A stretch of DNA of 64,000 nucleotides from Clostridiales bacterium (lineage in GTDB: Bacteria > Bacillota > Clostridia > Christensenellales > CAG-917). The position numbers and the translations under genes are program-made. The stretch spans positions 248,001 through 312,000 of the forward strand of contig CP091734.1 of the NCBI GenBank assembly GCA_022009995.1. Direction: 5' to 3'. The notes under the pieces were generated by a model that saw only the letters and a list, made by a program, of their open reading frames with translations, had not been told where the DNA came from and ran no database searches. Below are positions 19,156-28,290 of this stretch, piece by piece. Within the stretch, counting starts at the first letter, position 1. Each line of letters starts with the position of its first letter.

Positions 19156-20822
19156 TTAGTCCTTCTTTTTCTTTTTGGCGTAGCTTCTCACCGCGTACGC
19201 GATGTTGGTCATATGGTCGGCGACACGCTCCGCATTGGACGAAAGACTCAGATAAATCGCGCCGACTTCGGGCGTACATTCGCCCTTGTTCATACGCTCG
19301 ATATGATGTTCGCCCATTTCTTCTTTTTGTCTGTCGACGCTTTCCTCGTACTCGTTCACCTTGTCGATATAATCAAGAGTGTCTTCCTTATACGTCTTCA
19401 TTACCTCGTCGTAAAGGTTTGTAATCGTCGCTTTAAGCGTCTGAATTTCGGAAATTGCCTTCGGCGAGAACGTGAGTTTATCCGCCTCCATCTTTTCGGC
19501 GTATTCCGAGATATTTTCGGCGTAGTCGCCGATACGCTCGATATCGCTTACGGTGTGATACGACGTACTGATTAAGAGTTTGTCGTCTTCCGAAAGGTCG
19601 ACCTGCGACAATTTCACAAGATATTTCGTGATTTCACGGTTAAGGAAGTTCAGACATTTCGTTTTTGGCGATTTCGTCGATGACGTCGGACACTTTGCCG
19701 ACCATAACCGCGTCCATACATTTGTCGAAGTTTGATTTTGCGATTTCCGCCATATTCACGATTTCGTTTTTAAGCTGCGCGACCGCAACCGGGGGCGTTC
19801 TCAACAAGCGTTCTTCCAAAAAGTACAGGTGCGGCTCGTCGTTTTTGTCGTCCGTTTTTCTCTCGGGAACGATTTTTGAAACGAACTTCACAAGCAGGTT
19901 CATAAACGGCAACAGTACTATGGTGGTGGTTACGTTGAAGAAAGTGTGCAAAAGCGCAATTCTCATCGCGGGACTTTTAATCGGCATAAACATCTTCGTA
20001 AACACGCCGGAAATGCTCACAAGCCCGAATATCGTCACGCCGATCACGTTAAACATAAGGTGGATTACGGCGGTGCGACGCGCGTTCGTACTTGTGCCGA
20101 CCGACGCGATAAGCGACGTAATACACGTTCCGATATTGCTTCCCAAAATTATGTACAGCCCTTGCTCAAACGACAAAAGCCCTGCAACCGACATCGTAAC
20201 GACGATACCGCTGACCGCCGACGACGACTGGATAAGCGCGGTGAACAAAATACCGAACAACAACAGCAACGCAGGGTTTGAAACCTTTGTAAGGAACGCG
20301 CTGATTTTGTCCGACTTCGAGAAAATATCCATTGAACTTGTCATGACCGAAAGCCCGACGAATATCATACCAAGCCCGGTGATAATGCCGCCGATTTTTT
20401 TGACCTTGTCCTTTTTGGTCAGCATTATTATCAATGCGCCGACGCCCGCAAGAGCCGCAAATTACCGTAAGGTTGACGTTTGCAAACCCGCCCGCGCCAA
20501 GCGCAACGATAAGCGCGGTCGACGTCGTTCCGATATTCGCACCGAAAACAATCGACGCGGCTTGCGTCAGAGTCATCAGCCCGCTATTGACGAAACCTAT
20601 CGCCATAACCGTGACCGCCGCGGAACTTTGTACGACCGCCGTCGTCACCGTTCCTATGCCCACTCCGATAAGCTTCTTATTCGATATTTTGGCAAACATT
20701 CGCTTGATTTCGTTGCCGGCAACCATTTCAAGGCTGTCGCCCATCAACTTCATTCCGTAAAGGAAGACGCCGATACCGCCAAGCAGGGACAAAAACGCAT
20801 AAAATATGTCAAGCCAATTCAT
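19156..20822 (-). CDS. Na+/phosphate cotransporter with PhoU-like C-terminal domain, two frameshifts
   Basis: A ~556-residue protein of the NptA/PNaS family. Two inverted membrane repeats each carry the QSS signature (VVQSSAAVT and LIQSSSAVS), and a C-terminal helical domain of ~200 residues resembles PhoU. Family members move phosphate with sodium. Frame breaks lie near 20460 (after LTVICG) and near 19645, each repairable by one base. It is a single gene. The ATG at 20822 is used. No strong promoter is evident in the AT-rich region upstream. Confidence 0.87.
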
Positions 20823-21100
20823 TTCAATTTCGGTTGGACAAAATTTGCCCGATTCTCTCCATTATAATAAGTTACTTTCTATATTATATATAATATGTTG
20901 ATTTATGTAAAACAGATTAGGTTGTTTTCAACCATAAAATTTTGCGATTCAAAAAAATTTTTTGCGGTTTTCATTCACGTTATGCGACAGTTTTATCATT
21001 CATGACAAAATGTTTCTATCGTACGGCTTTCATTAAAAATTTTATTATAAACGCCGCAATAAATTATTTTTTCGACTTTTTGTTTTGTTGCTCATTTCGT
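20823..21100. other. AT-rich intergenic region
   Basis: Nothing but AT-rich sequence and possible -10 boxes for the minus-strand phosphate transporter (TATAAT near 20862-20867) is visible. No gene or clear RNA structure. Confidence 0.5.
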
Positions 21101-21129
21101 TTGACATATTTCGCCTTATTCAATATAAT
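21101..21129 (+). promoter_or_regulatory. tRNA-Thr promoter
   Basis: Perfect consensus: TTGACA (21101-21106), 17-base spacer, TATAAT (21124-21129), 20 bases before the tRNA. Confidence 0.85.
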
Positions 21130-21149
21130 AATTGAGCATTGACAAAAAC

Positions 21150-21225
21150 GCTGCTGTGGCTCAGGCGGTAGAGCACATCCTTGGTAAGGATGAGGTCACC
21201 AGTTCAAGTCTGGTCAGCAGCTCCA
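21150..21225 (+). tRNA. tRNA-Thr(GGT)
   Basis: A 76-base cloverleaf: acceptor GCTGCTG pairs with CAGCAGC, D arm GCTCAGGCGGTAGAGC, anticodon stem CATCC/GGATG with loop TTGGTAA (anticodon GGT at 21183-21185), and T arm with GTTCAAGTC. The 3' CCA is encoded. Confidence 0.95.
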
Positions 21226-21227
21226 CT

Positions 21228-21259
21228 AAAAAACACACCATTTCGGGTGTGTTTTTTTA
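21228..21259 (+). terminator. Terminator after tRNA-Thr
   Basis: Stem ACACACC/GGTGTGT followed by seven T. Confidence 0.88.
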
Positions 21260-21300
21260 ATGCGTTTTTAACGCATTTGCGCGATTTCTTTCTTAATCGC

Positions 21301-21527
21301 GCGTGGAGCCTGTCGTCTGCGCTCGATGCCTTTCTTGCAAGCAATCCCTCATCTTCGCTTGCCGTCAGCAGCTCTATAACAACAAACGAATTTCGTTCAC
21401 GGATTTTTCATTTCATTGTACAATGAAATGAAATGCACGGCTTACAGCCGTGCGGAGCGCTCGTCGCCTGCGGACGGCGTCTCTTCTTGCAAGCAATCTC
21501 CCAGCCTTTCCTTGTCGTCAGCAGCTC
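21301..21527 (+). repeat. Two imperfect repeats ending in the tRNA-Thr 3' sequence
   Basis: Segments ending at 21374 and 21527 both contain TTCTTGCAAGCAATC followed ~20 bases later by GTCAGCAGCTC. The last 11 bases equal the 3' end of the tRNA (21213-21223). Similarity extends some 20-25 bases further upstream in each copy. The ~370 bases between tRNA terminator and mnmM contain no gene. Confidence 0.65.
21406..21453. repeat. Perfect 28-bp palindrome followed by a hairpin
   Basis: TTTCATTTCATTGT and its exact complement form a palindrome at 21406-21433. It is followed directly by GCACGGCT-TAC-AGCCGTGC (21435-21453). Both lie between the two tRNA-tail repeats. Confidence 0.7.
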
Positions 21528-21636
21528 GGTTTATTTTGTCATAGGTGCCTATCGGCGGCGGTATTGTTTATTTGGTTTTTCAACTTTATAATATCGTGGA
21601 TTTTCTTTTAATACATCGTCCTTATGGCTTTATCGT

Positions 21637-22185
21637 TCAGTTCTTGATGATAAACACCGGGAACGGCGGATCGTTCGTCCAATTATAAAAATCGAGTTTC
21701 AAGACCTGATATTTCGACGAATCGAGCGTTTTAAGATACGGCAGCAGCGCGTCTCTTTCCTCGTAGCCCGAGTCGCCGCCGTAATAAACGCTCACGCACA
21801 TTAAGCCGCCCTTCTTCAAAAGTCCGAGCCCGCCCTCGATTGCTTTTATCGTGGACTCTGCGTGCGTGAAAACGCTGTGATCGCCCGACGGCAGATATCC
21901 GAGGTTGAAAACGATGCACGATACGCTGTCTCTATCCGCGTACTTTGTCATATTTTCGTGCGATTCAAGGTGGACGTCCGCCGTTTGTCCGCGGCTTTTC
22001 AGAAGGTTTTCGGTGCTGTCCACGGCGTCTTTCTGCACGTCGAAAGAAATAACTTTCCCGCTGTCCCCGACAAGCGAGCATAAAAACGACGTATCGTATC
22101 CGCGCCCTGCGGTTGCGTCGATAACGACGTCGCCCGCGCCGACGAATTTCCTTATTGTTTCGTGTACAATGGTCAAAGCATTCAT
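21637..22185 (-). CDS. mnmM: tRNA-modifying SAM methyltransferase, MnmM (YtqB) family
   Basis: A 182-residue Rossmann methyltransferase. Motif I is VIDATAGRGYDTSFL. The NLGYLPSGDHS motif and the C-terminal NDPPFPVFIIKN match the YtqB family (formerly 'rRNA methylase'), since identified in Bacillus as MnmM, which methylates aminomethyl-thiouridine at tRNA position 34. The whole protein is present. It is near, but not linked to, the tRNA-Thr gene. Function is by family assignment. Confidence 0.85.
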   Translation of the reverse strand: MNALTIVHETIRKFVGAGDVVIDATAGRGYDTSFLCSLVGDSGKVISFDVQKDAVDSTENLLKSRGQTADVHLESHENMTKYADRDSVSCIVFNLGYLPSGDHSVFTHAESTIKAIEGGLGLLKKGGLMCVSVYYGGDSGYEERDALLPYLKTLDSSKYQVLKLDFYNWTNDPPFPVFIIKN

Positions 22186-22221
22186 ATTTTTATTATATCA
22201 CATCGTGGCGTTTTGACAATA

Positions 22222-22250
22222 AATAAGGCCGTCCGAAGACGACCTTTTTA
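22222..22250 (-). terminator. Probable terminator of the purine uptake operon
   Basis: An imperfect stem AAGG.CGTC/GACG.CCTT lies between the last permease gene and mnmM. The minus-strand tail ATTTATT is only moderately T-rich. Confidence 0.5.
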
Positions 22251-22261
22251 ACGTTTTTGAA

Positions 22262-23211
22262 TTATCTTTCTTCCCTGAAATAGGAAAGCCCCAGCGATGC
22301 AGGCGGCTGCGTCTCGCGCTTATTAAAGAACGAAATAATAATAAGGACGAGAGCGGTTGCAACGTAAGGAATGATTTTTACAAGTTCTTTTTCGGCAAGG
22401 CTTACGCCCGTAATGTAGTTGGGCATAATGTACAAAAGACCGAAAATGAACGAACCGATAATGCAAAGTCCCGGGCGCCACAATGAGAAGATAACAAGCG
22501 CGACCGCAAGCCAGCCAAGCCCTTCGATAACGTATTCAAGCGATCCGCGCGTGCAGTCAAGAAGGTAAAACGCGCCGCCGATACCGGAAATTGCCGAGCC
22601 GATTATACAGGCAAGGTATTTATATCTGATGACGTTGATACCCGCCGCGTCCGCCGCCGCGGGGTTTTCGCCGACCGCTTTTAAGTTAAGTCCCGTTTTG
22701 GTGCGGTTCATAAAAATTGCGACAAGCACTGTGATAATTATACCGACGTACACCAAAACGCCGTGCGACAAGAACATTTGTGAAAACCAGTTGTTTTCGA
22801 CCTCACCGAAGAACGGCGCGGTGAACACTTTGCTTACTTCGTAAAACGTCGTGCCCTCGTTGCTCATCATCGAGCCCCAGAACCCAAGTACACCCGCACC
22901 AAACGTTGTAATGGTAAGTCCCGTGACGTTTTGGTTGCATCGAAGGGTAATCGTAAACAATCCGTAAACGACGCCCATCATTGCGCCGAACAGCATTGCC
23001 ATAAGAATTGCGACAAAGACGATTCCGCCGGCTGCAAGCCTGCGTTTTTTGCAAGGTTTGCGCCAAGACAGCCGCCGATTGCGCCAAAGCACATAACGCC
23101 GGGGATTCCCAGATTAAGGTGTCCGGATTTTTCGATGATAATTTCGCCGGTCGAGCCGAAAAGGAAAACAATACCGAATTTTATTGCCTGAGTTATTAAC
23201 GTAACAAACAT
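22262..23211 (-). CDS. Nucleoside ABC transporter permease 2 (NupC/YufQ type), one frameshift
   Basis: A ~317-residue permease of the BMP-linked branch (BPD_transp_2 fold) with about nine membrane helices. Conserved features include GEIIIEKSGHLNLGIPGVM near the N-terminus and NPAAADAAGINVIRYKYLA in the cytoplasmic loop. The start at 23211 follows GAGGAGG and sits 1 base after the partner permease stop. A base is missing near 23035 (within GCTTGCAGCCGG). It is the last gene of the xpt-bmp operon and forms the membrane channel with the gene before it. Confidence 0.88.
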
Positions 23212-23212
23212 A

Positions 23213-24349
23213 TTACTTATCCTCCTCTGCGACAACTTCCGCTTGTTTTTTCTTTTTGAAGCATGCGGGAATTTTGAAATATTTTTTGTTGAACATTATC
23301 TTATAGTTGATAAAGAACTCGCTTGCGATGATAAAGAAGAAAAACACGCCCGCAAGCATCGAGGGGAACGACGCACCGAGACGCGCATACGTTGAAACTT
23401 CTGCCGCGCCCTTTTGTACGAACACAACCAAAAACGACGTCAACACCATCGCAAACGGATTGAACTTTGCAAGCCAGGAAATAAGAACGCCCGTAAAGCC
23501 TCTGCCGTTGACGGTATATTTGCTGTTCAAGTCAAGGTTTGTCGCGCTGACAAGAAGGAATCCCGTGATACCTGCGATAATACCGCAAAGAATCAACGTG
23601 CGAATGATAACTTTTTTGCTGTTGATACCGATATAACGCGCCGTATTTTCGCTTTCGCCGACAACGGTAAGTTCATAGCCGTGCTTGCTGAAACGAAGAT
23701 AAATGTACATCAGAATCGTAATAACCGCCGCGATGATGATTTTAAGAATGAATTCGTTATCTCCGATTGAGCCGACAACGCCCTTCGTAAACGTCAGCGT
23801 ACCGGTGCCCGTCGACGCAACGCTTTTAATAAAGTATTCCGTAAGACATACCGCAATATAGTTCATCATAAGCGTCAAAAGCGTTTCGTTGGTGTTCCAT
23901 CTCGCTTTGAAAATTGCAGGAATCATCGACCATAACGCGCCGAATACCATCGCAACGACAAGCGACAGAACAATCGTACCCGCGTCGCTTGATTTGCCGC
24001 CCATAAAGTTTATGACGACAGCGCAACCGAGCGCGCCCATAAGGATTTGTCCTTCGCCGCCGATGTTCCAGAATCTCATTTTGAAACAAGGAGTGACCGC
24101 AAGCGCGACCAGCAAAAGCAGTGCCGTTTCATGGAAAAGTCCCCAGACACGTCTTGGGGTGCTGAATGCGCCGCCGAAAAAGTTTTTGAAGAAGAAACTC
24201 ATGTCTTTTTTCGTGATTGCCGTAGTGATGATCGCGCAGGCAAGGATTGACAATGCAAAAGCGATAAGGCGGATAAGCCACGCTTTTTTCCTGTCCATAT
24301 CCACGCGTTTTACAAGGTGCGCGACGGGTTCGTGAACTGTTTTACGCAT
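23213..24349 (-). CDS. Nucleoside ABC transporter permease 1 (NupB/YufP type)
   Basis: A 378-residue permease with a basic N-terminus, about nine membrane helices and a lysine-rich C-terminus. VGESENTARYIGINSKKVI is the coupling loop typical of this family and NIGGEGQILMGA is also conserved. Its ATG overlaps the ATPase stop by 8 bases and is preceded by GAAGGAGGG. Works with the second permease and the double ATPase to import nucleosides bound by the lipoprotein. Confidence 0.9.
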   Translation of the reverse strand: MRKTVHEPVAHLVKRVDMDRKKAWLIRLIAFALSILACAIITTAITKKDMSFFFKNFFGGAFSTPRRVWGLFHETALLLLVALAVTPCFKMRFWNIGGEGQILMGALGCAVVINFMGGKSSDAGTIVLSLVVAMVFGALWSMIPAIFKARWNTNETLLTLMMNYIAVCLTEYFIKSVASTGTGTLTFTKGVVGSIGDNEFILKIIIAAVITILMYIYLRFSKHGYELTVVGESENTARYIGINSKKVIIRTLILCGIIAGITGFLLVSATNLDLNSKYTVNGRGFTGVLISWLAKFNPFAMVLTSFLVVFVQKGAAEVSTYARLGASFPSMLAGVFFFFIIASEFFINYKIMFNKKYFKIPACFKKKKQAEVVAEEDK

Positions 24350-26102
24350 TGTGTCCCTCCTTTACTTCATCGTCAAATATTTCGACTTTTTCGGGCATAC
24401 TTGTCATAAGAAGCCCGACTTGCTCTTTCGTGCAGTTTCTTGCGTCGACAATGCCGCTGACTTTGCCGCCGCACAAAACCATGATTCTGTCCGAAAGCGC
24501 AAGCAGTACGTCCAGATCTTCGCCGACGAAAATAACCGCAACTCCGTTTTCTTTTTGTTTGTTGAGCAAATTATAAATAACGTAGGACGAGTTAATGTCC
24601 AGCCCCCTTACGGGATAAGCCGCCATAAGGACGGTAGGCGCGGACGCGATTTCACGCCCGACCAATACTTTCTGAACGTTTCCGCCCGAAAGTTTTCTGA
24701 CGGGAGTTTTTACGGAAGGCGTCACAACTTCAAGTTCTTCCACGATATTTTCCGCAAGGTCATGCGGGGTTTTTCTGTCCAGAAACATCGAGTGACCTTT
24801 GCCGTAGGAACGAAGCATCATGTTGTCCGTCAAGTCCATATTCCCGACAAGTCCCATGCCCAGACGGTCCTCGGGGACGAACGAAAGTCTTACGCCCAAT
24901 TCCCTGATTTGCGTGGGGGATTTCTGCCTCAAATCGACTTCTTTATTGTTGTCTTTGGGATCGAAGTAAGTGACCGTTCCGCCTTCCAGACGTTGAAGTC
25001 CCGCGATTGATTCCAGAAGTTCGCGCTGACCGCTGCCCGCGATACCTGCGATACCCAGAATTTCGCCCGAACGCGCCGTGAACGACACGTTGTCAAGCGC
25101 AAGTATTCCTTCGCGGTTTTTGCAAGTGAGTCCGGAAATCGTGAGCCTTTCTTCTGCGTTGACGGGGATTGTTCTGTCGATATTAAGTTCGACCTTTTCG
25201 CCGACCATCATTTCCGTCAACGAACTTTCGGTTGCGTCTTTCGTATCGACAGTGCCGATATATTCGCCTTTTCTTAAAACGGCGACTCTGTCCGAGATTT
25301 CCAGAACTTCGTTGAGTTTGTGCGTAATAATGATAATGGACTTTCCGTCGTCGCGCATTTTCCTTAAAACGTCAAAAAGTTTTTTGGTTTCCTGCGGCGT
25401 CAAAACGGCGGTAGGCTCGTCCAGAATAAGGATATCCGCGCCGCGATACAACGTCTTAATAATTTCGACGGTTTGTTTTTCGGAAACGGACATATCGTAA
25501 ATTTTCTTTTTGACGTTGATATCGAAACCGTACTTATCGACGATTTTTTGTACGATTCCAACGCGATTTCTCGACAAATGGTTGAATTTGATTTTCTTGC
25601 CGAGTTTTACAAAAGGAAGCGCCGCGCATTTTAAGGCGCATTTTATTTTTTCGGCAGGTTTGTCGCCAAGCCTGATTTCTTTGACGGGCGAACGCTCGTC
25701 ATCGGCGTCAACGACAATGCCGTAGTCGTCAAGTTTATCTTTGTATTCTTTCGATTTTTCACGGATACTGAACGGGGGCATCTTTTCGCCAAGAATAACG
25801 TTGTCCGCCGCCGTAAAGATGTCAATCAGCTTAAAATGCTGATGGATCATTCCGATGTGGTATTTATAAGCGTCCTGCGGAGAACGAATCACGACTTCCT
25901 TCCCGTCGATGAAAATTTCACCGCTGTCGGGGAAGTATATGCCCGCAATCATATTCATAAGGGTGGTTTTACCGCTTCCGTTTTCGCCAAGAAGCGACAA
26001 AATTTCACCGCGCCTGACGTCCATGCTGACGTCATTGTTCGCAACGACCGCGCCGAACCGTTTAGTAACGTTTCTGAGTTCGATAGCGTTGTTTTGTCCC
26101 AT
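24342..26102 (-). CDS. Nucleoside ABC transporter ATPase with two nucleotide-binding domains
   Basis: A ~586-residue double ATPase like NupA/YufO. Domain 1: Walker A GENGSGKTT, Q-loop HQHFKLID, signature MSVSEKQ, Walker B LILDEPTAVL. Domain 2: Walker A-like GIAGSGQRE, signature LSGGNVQK, and Walker B VLMAAYPVRGLD without the catalytic acid pair. Degenerate second sites are the rule in this family. Domain 1 holds an unusual lysine-rich insertion of ~75 residues (about 108-185) between Q-loop and signature. The start at 26102 is chosen for the GGAGAG upstream. Confidence 0.9.
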   Translation of the reverse strand: MGQNNAIELRNVTKRFGAVVANNDVSMDVRRGEILSLLGENGSGKTTLMNMIAGIYFPDSGEIFIDGKEVVIRSPQDAYKYHIGMIHQHFKLIDIFTAADNVILGEKMPPFSIREKSKEYKDKLDDYGIVVDADDERSPVKEIRLGDKPAEKIKCALKCAALPFVKLGKKIKFNHLSRNRVGIVQKIVDKYGFDINVKKKIYDMSVSEKQTVEIIKTLYRGADILILDEPTAVLTPQETKKLFDVLRKMRDDGKSIIIITHKLNEVLEISDRVAVLRKGEYIGTVDTKDATESSLTEMMVGEKVELNIDRTIPVNAEERLTISGLTCKNREGILALDNVSFTARSGEILGIAGIAGSGQRELLESIAGLQRLEGGTVTYFDPKDNNKEVDLRQKSPTQIRELGVRLSFVPEDRLGMGLVGNMDLTDNMMLRSYGKGHSMFLDRKTPHDLAENIVEELEVVTPSVKTPVRKLSGGNVQKVLVGREIASAPTVLMAAYPVRGLDINSSYVIYNLLNKQKENGVAVIFVGEDLDVLLALSDRIMVLCGGKVSGIVDARNCTKEQVGLLMTSMPEKVEIFDDEVKEGHNA

Positions 26103-26149
26103 ATAACTCTCCAAATTCTGGCGTTTTCACGCCGAAATAAAAGGGTTAT

Positions 26150-26169
26150 GGCGGGACGATTGTCCCGCC
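26150..26169 (-). promoter_or_regulatory. Intra-operon hairpin after the binding-protein gene
   Basis: Perfect stem GGCGGGAC/GTCCCGCC with loop GATT between the lipoprotein and ATPase genes. No long T run follows. Such stems often stabilise the upstream mRNA so that binding protein is made in excess of the membrane parts. Confidence 0.65.
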
Positions 26170-26193
26170 AAAATCCTATTCTGTTGTTGTAAA

Positions 26194-27447
26194 TTAGTAC
26201 TTCTCGTTAAGAAGCGTGATGCCGTCGATACGAACGTCAAAGTAAGGTGCCGAACGATGTTTGGATTCAAAGAAAACGCCGTTTTCAATGACTTGCGTGT
26301 CAGCTTTGTTGTTATCTTTGCCGGTGCCGTCGTCTTCAAAGTTTACGTTTGCCATATATGTTGCAAGTTTCGTGCCGTTAACGGTGAAGGTGGCGGTGTC
26401 GAAAACGTTAAGGGTGCCGTTCATAAGTTTTGCCTTAATGTCAGCAACTTTTGCCGCAGTGTCAGCGGTTGCTGCCGTACCGAAAGCGGTAAGTTCTACG
26501 GAACCGGTTGCGATAGTGCCTGTCCAGTCCTTAGCAACGTTTGCTTTATTAACGTCGCCTTTGGCGTTTACGATTTGTTCAGCAAGGTATTTGTAGTAAG
26601 GTGCCCAGTTGATTCTGGAAGAAACGATGAACGTTTCGGGGCATGCTTCGAAAGTGCTGCCGTTGTAAGATACGTTGGGAACTTTTGCTGTTTCACAAGC
26701 GTTAGGTGCGCCCATGGAGTCAGCGTGTTGGCTGATAAGTTTGCAACCTTTATCAATGAGCAAGTTTGCTGCTTCCTTTTCGCCGGTTTCATCATACCAG
26801 CTACCGGTAAATTGAACGTCCATCTTGACGGTCGGGCAGACGGATTTTGCGCCAAGGTAGAAGGAGGTGTAGCCGGAGATAACTTCCGCATAGGTGTATG
26901 CGCCGACGTAACCCATTTTGGCTTCTTCTGCGGTGAATTTGCCTGCTGCGATCATTTCGTTGAGTTTCAAACCTGCGGCAACGCCTGCAAGGAAACGACC
27001 TTCGTAAATGGAAGCGAATGCGTTGACAAAGTTAGGAAGATTTTCGGTGTGAGCTCTCGTTCCGGTTGCGTGTGCAAACAAAACTTTGGGAGCTTTTTTT
27101 GCAGCTTTCAACATATATGCTTCGTGACCGAAAGAGTCAGCGAAAATGATGTTGCAACCTGCGTCGACAAGGTTCATGGCTTCCTGATAGCAAGTATCGT
27201 CCTCAGGGATACCGGTTTTGATGATGACTTGGTCGTCGCGAAGACCGAGTTCGCGTTGAACTTCTTCCATCGCCGTGATGAAGTTTTTGTCGTACGTGCT
27301 GTTTTTGTCATGCAAGCAAAGCATACCGATTTTGATGTTCGAATAATCGACTTCTCCGCCGTCGTCTTTCTTACATGCGGTAAGACCGACTGCAAGTGCT
27401 GCAACTATCGCTACAACAAGGAAAATTGCAAGAATTTTTTTCTTCAT
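26194..27447 (-). CDS. BMP-family nucleoside-binding lipoprotein
   Basis: A ~417-residue lipoprotein. The signal peptide ends in LTAC (lipobox, Cys near 24), followed by a linker KKDDGG. The mature part matches Bmp/PnrA-like nucleoside-binding proteins (NIIFADSFGHEAYM, GRFLAGVAAGLK, GYVGAYTYAEVISGYTSFYLGA, QHADSMGAPNACE). The Shine-Dalgarno GGAGGG precedes the ATG at 27447. It is 42 bases after xpt, so uptake and phosphoribosylation of purines appear to share one transcript. Confidence 0.92.
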   Translation of the reverse strand: MKKKILAIFLVVAIVAALAVGLTACKKDDGGEVDYSNIKIGMLCLHDKNSTYDKNFITAMEEVQRELGLRDDQVIIKTGIPEDDTCYQEAMNLVDAGCNIIFADSFGHEAYMLKAAKKAPKVLFAHATGTRAHTENLPNFVNAFASIYEGRFLAGVAAGLKLNEMIAAGKFTAEEAKMGYVGAYTYAEVISGYTSFYLGAKSVCPTVKMDVQFTGSWYDETGEKEAANLLIDKGCKLISQHADSMGAPNACETAKVPNVSYNGSTFEACPETFIVSSRINWAPYYKYLAEQIVNAKGDVNKANVAKDWTGTIATGSVELTAFGTAATADTAAKVADIKAKLMNGTLNVFDTATFTVNGTKLATYMANVNFEDDGTGKDNNKADTQVIENGVFFESKHRSAPYFDVRIDGITLLNEKY

Positions 27448-27489
27448 TATGAAACCCTCCATATATTTTGCCGTATGGCATTTTTTAAC

Positions 27490-28065
27490 TTAGTTTTTTC
27501 TGAAAGTGACGCCGTCGTCCGACATACTTTCGATAATCGCAAGGCTTTCGATGCGGACGCCCTGCTCTCTCAACTCGTCCCCGCCTTTCTGGAAGCCCTT
27601 TTCGATGGCAATCGCGCACCCGACAAGAGTCGCACCCGCCTGCTCGATCAATGCGATAAGCCCGCGCAACGCCTCGCCGTGAGCAAGAAAATCGTCGACG
27701 ATAAGCACGCGGTCGGAAGAATTCAGAAATTCCTTTTCAACCATTATCGTGTTTACGTTGCCGTGGGTATAACTTTTGACTTCCGCAGAATAAACGTCCT
27801 TTGAAATGTTGGCGGTTTTACTTTTCTTAGCAAAAAGCACCGGGACGTGCAAGTACATAGCTGCGTAGCATGCAATTGCGATTCCCGATGCTTCTAAGGT
27901 CAGAATTTTGGTAACTTGGTCGCACTTATAGAGTGAGTAGATTTCCTTGCCGATTTCCTCCATCAAAGTATCATCTATAAGATGATTGAGAAAACCTCCA
28001 ACTTTTAACACCTCTCCGGGGAAGACTTTACCGTCCCTGAGGATGCGTTCCTCCAAAAGTTTCAC
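27490..28065 (-). CDS. xpt: Xanthine phosphoribosyltransferase
   Basis: A 191-residue enzyme that makes XMP from xanthine and PRPP. The family N-terminus KLLEERILRDGKV, the VLKVGGFLNH stretch and the PRPP loop VLIVDDFLAHGEAL are present. The start is taken as GTG at 28065 because homologues begin there and GGGG lies upstream. The reading frame stays open further upstream, but that stretch contains the promoter. First gene of the operon with bmp and transporter genes. Confidence 0.9.
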   Translation of the reverse strand: MKLLEERILRDGKVFPGEVLKVGGFLNHLIDDTLMEEIGKEIYSLYKCDQVTKILTLEASGIAIACYAAMYLHVPVLFAKKSKTANISKDVYSAEVKSYTHGNVNTIMVEKEFLNSSDRVLIVDDFLAHGEALRGLIALIEQAGATLVGCAIAIEKGFQKGGDELREQGVRIESLAIIESMSDDGVTFRKN

Positions 28066-28146
28066 TCTGTACCCCAATATAATGTGGTTGGCGTCGGTCA
28101 GAAACACTTTATTTTGTGTTTTTTGGCTTTCCGCCACCTGTAAGAT
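28066..28146 (-). ncRNA. Structured 5' leader of xpt (unassigned)
   Basis: The ~80-base leader folds on the minus strand. An outer stem GGTGGCG/CGCCAACC has one bulged A. An inner stem AAACAC/GTGTTT caps it, with a purine-rich internal loop (GAAAGCC opposite CTGACCGA) between. A competing stem CCAA/TTGG would tie up the GGGG before the GTG start. It lacks the conserved core of the classical purine riboswitch. Candidate regulatory RNA only. Confidence 0.45.
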
Positions 28147-28152
28147 AGTGCC

Positions 28153-28181
28153 ATTATAACCAAAACGACAAAATGTGTCAA
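28153..28181 (-). promoter_or_regulatory. Promoter of the xpt-nucleoside uptake operon
   Basis: Perfect sigma-A consensus on the minus strand: TTGACA (28176-28181), 17-base spacer, TATAAT (28153-28158). Confidence 0.9.
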
Positions 28182-28290
28182 ACGAAAATCGCCACTTTTG
28201 AACATTATTTTCAACTTCTTTCAAATTAAAAAATAATAACCATACAAAGGCGACGAAATATAAGGGTTTTTCTGAACTTTTATTCACGTT

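Noticed and set aside
19665..20867. A 400-codon open frame on the plus strand
   Set aside because: Antisense to the phosphate cotransporter, which has both QSS motifs. No ribosome site of its own.
26257..27804. A 515-codon open frame on the plus strand
   Set aside because: Antisense to the BMP lipoprotein and xpt. It has Cys/Val/Phe-rich composition with no domain, and the minus-strand proteins are certain.
28066..28146. Guanine/adenine riboswitch before xpt
   Set aside because: The conserved core of the purine aptamer and its three-way junction are not found. The leader is listed as unassigned instead.
28066..28287. Longer xpt protein starting at 28287
   Set aside because: The frame is open, but it crosses a perfect -35/-10 promoter and adds residues absent from known Xpt proteins.
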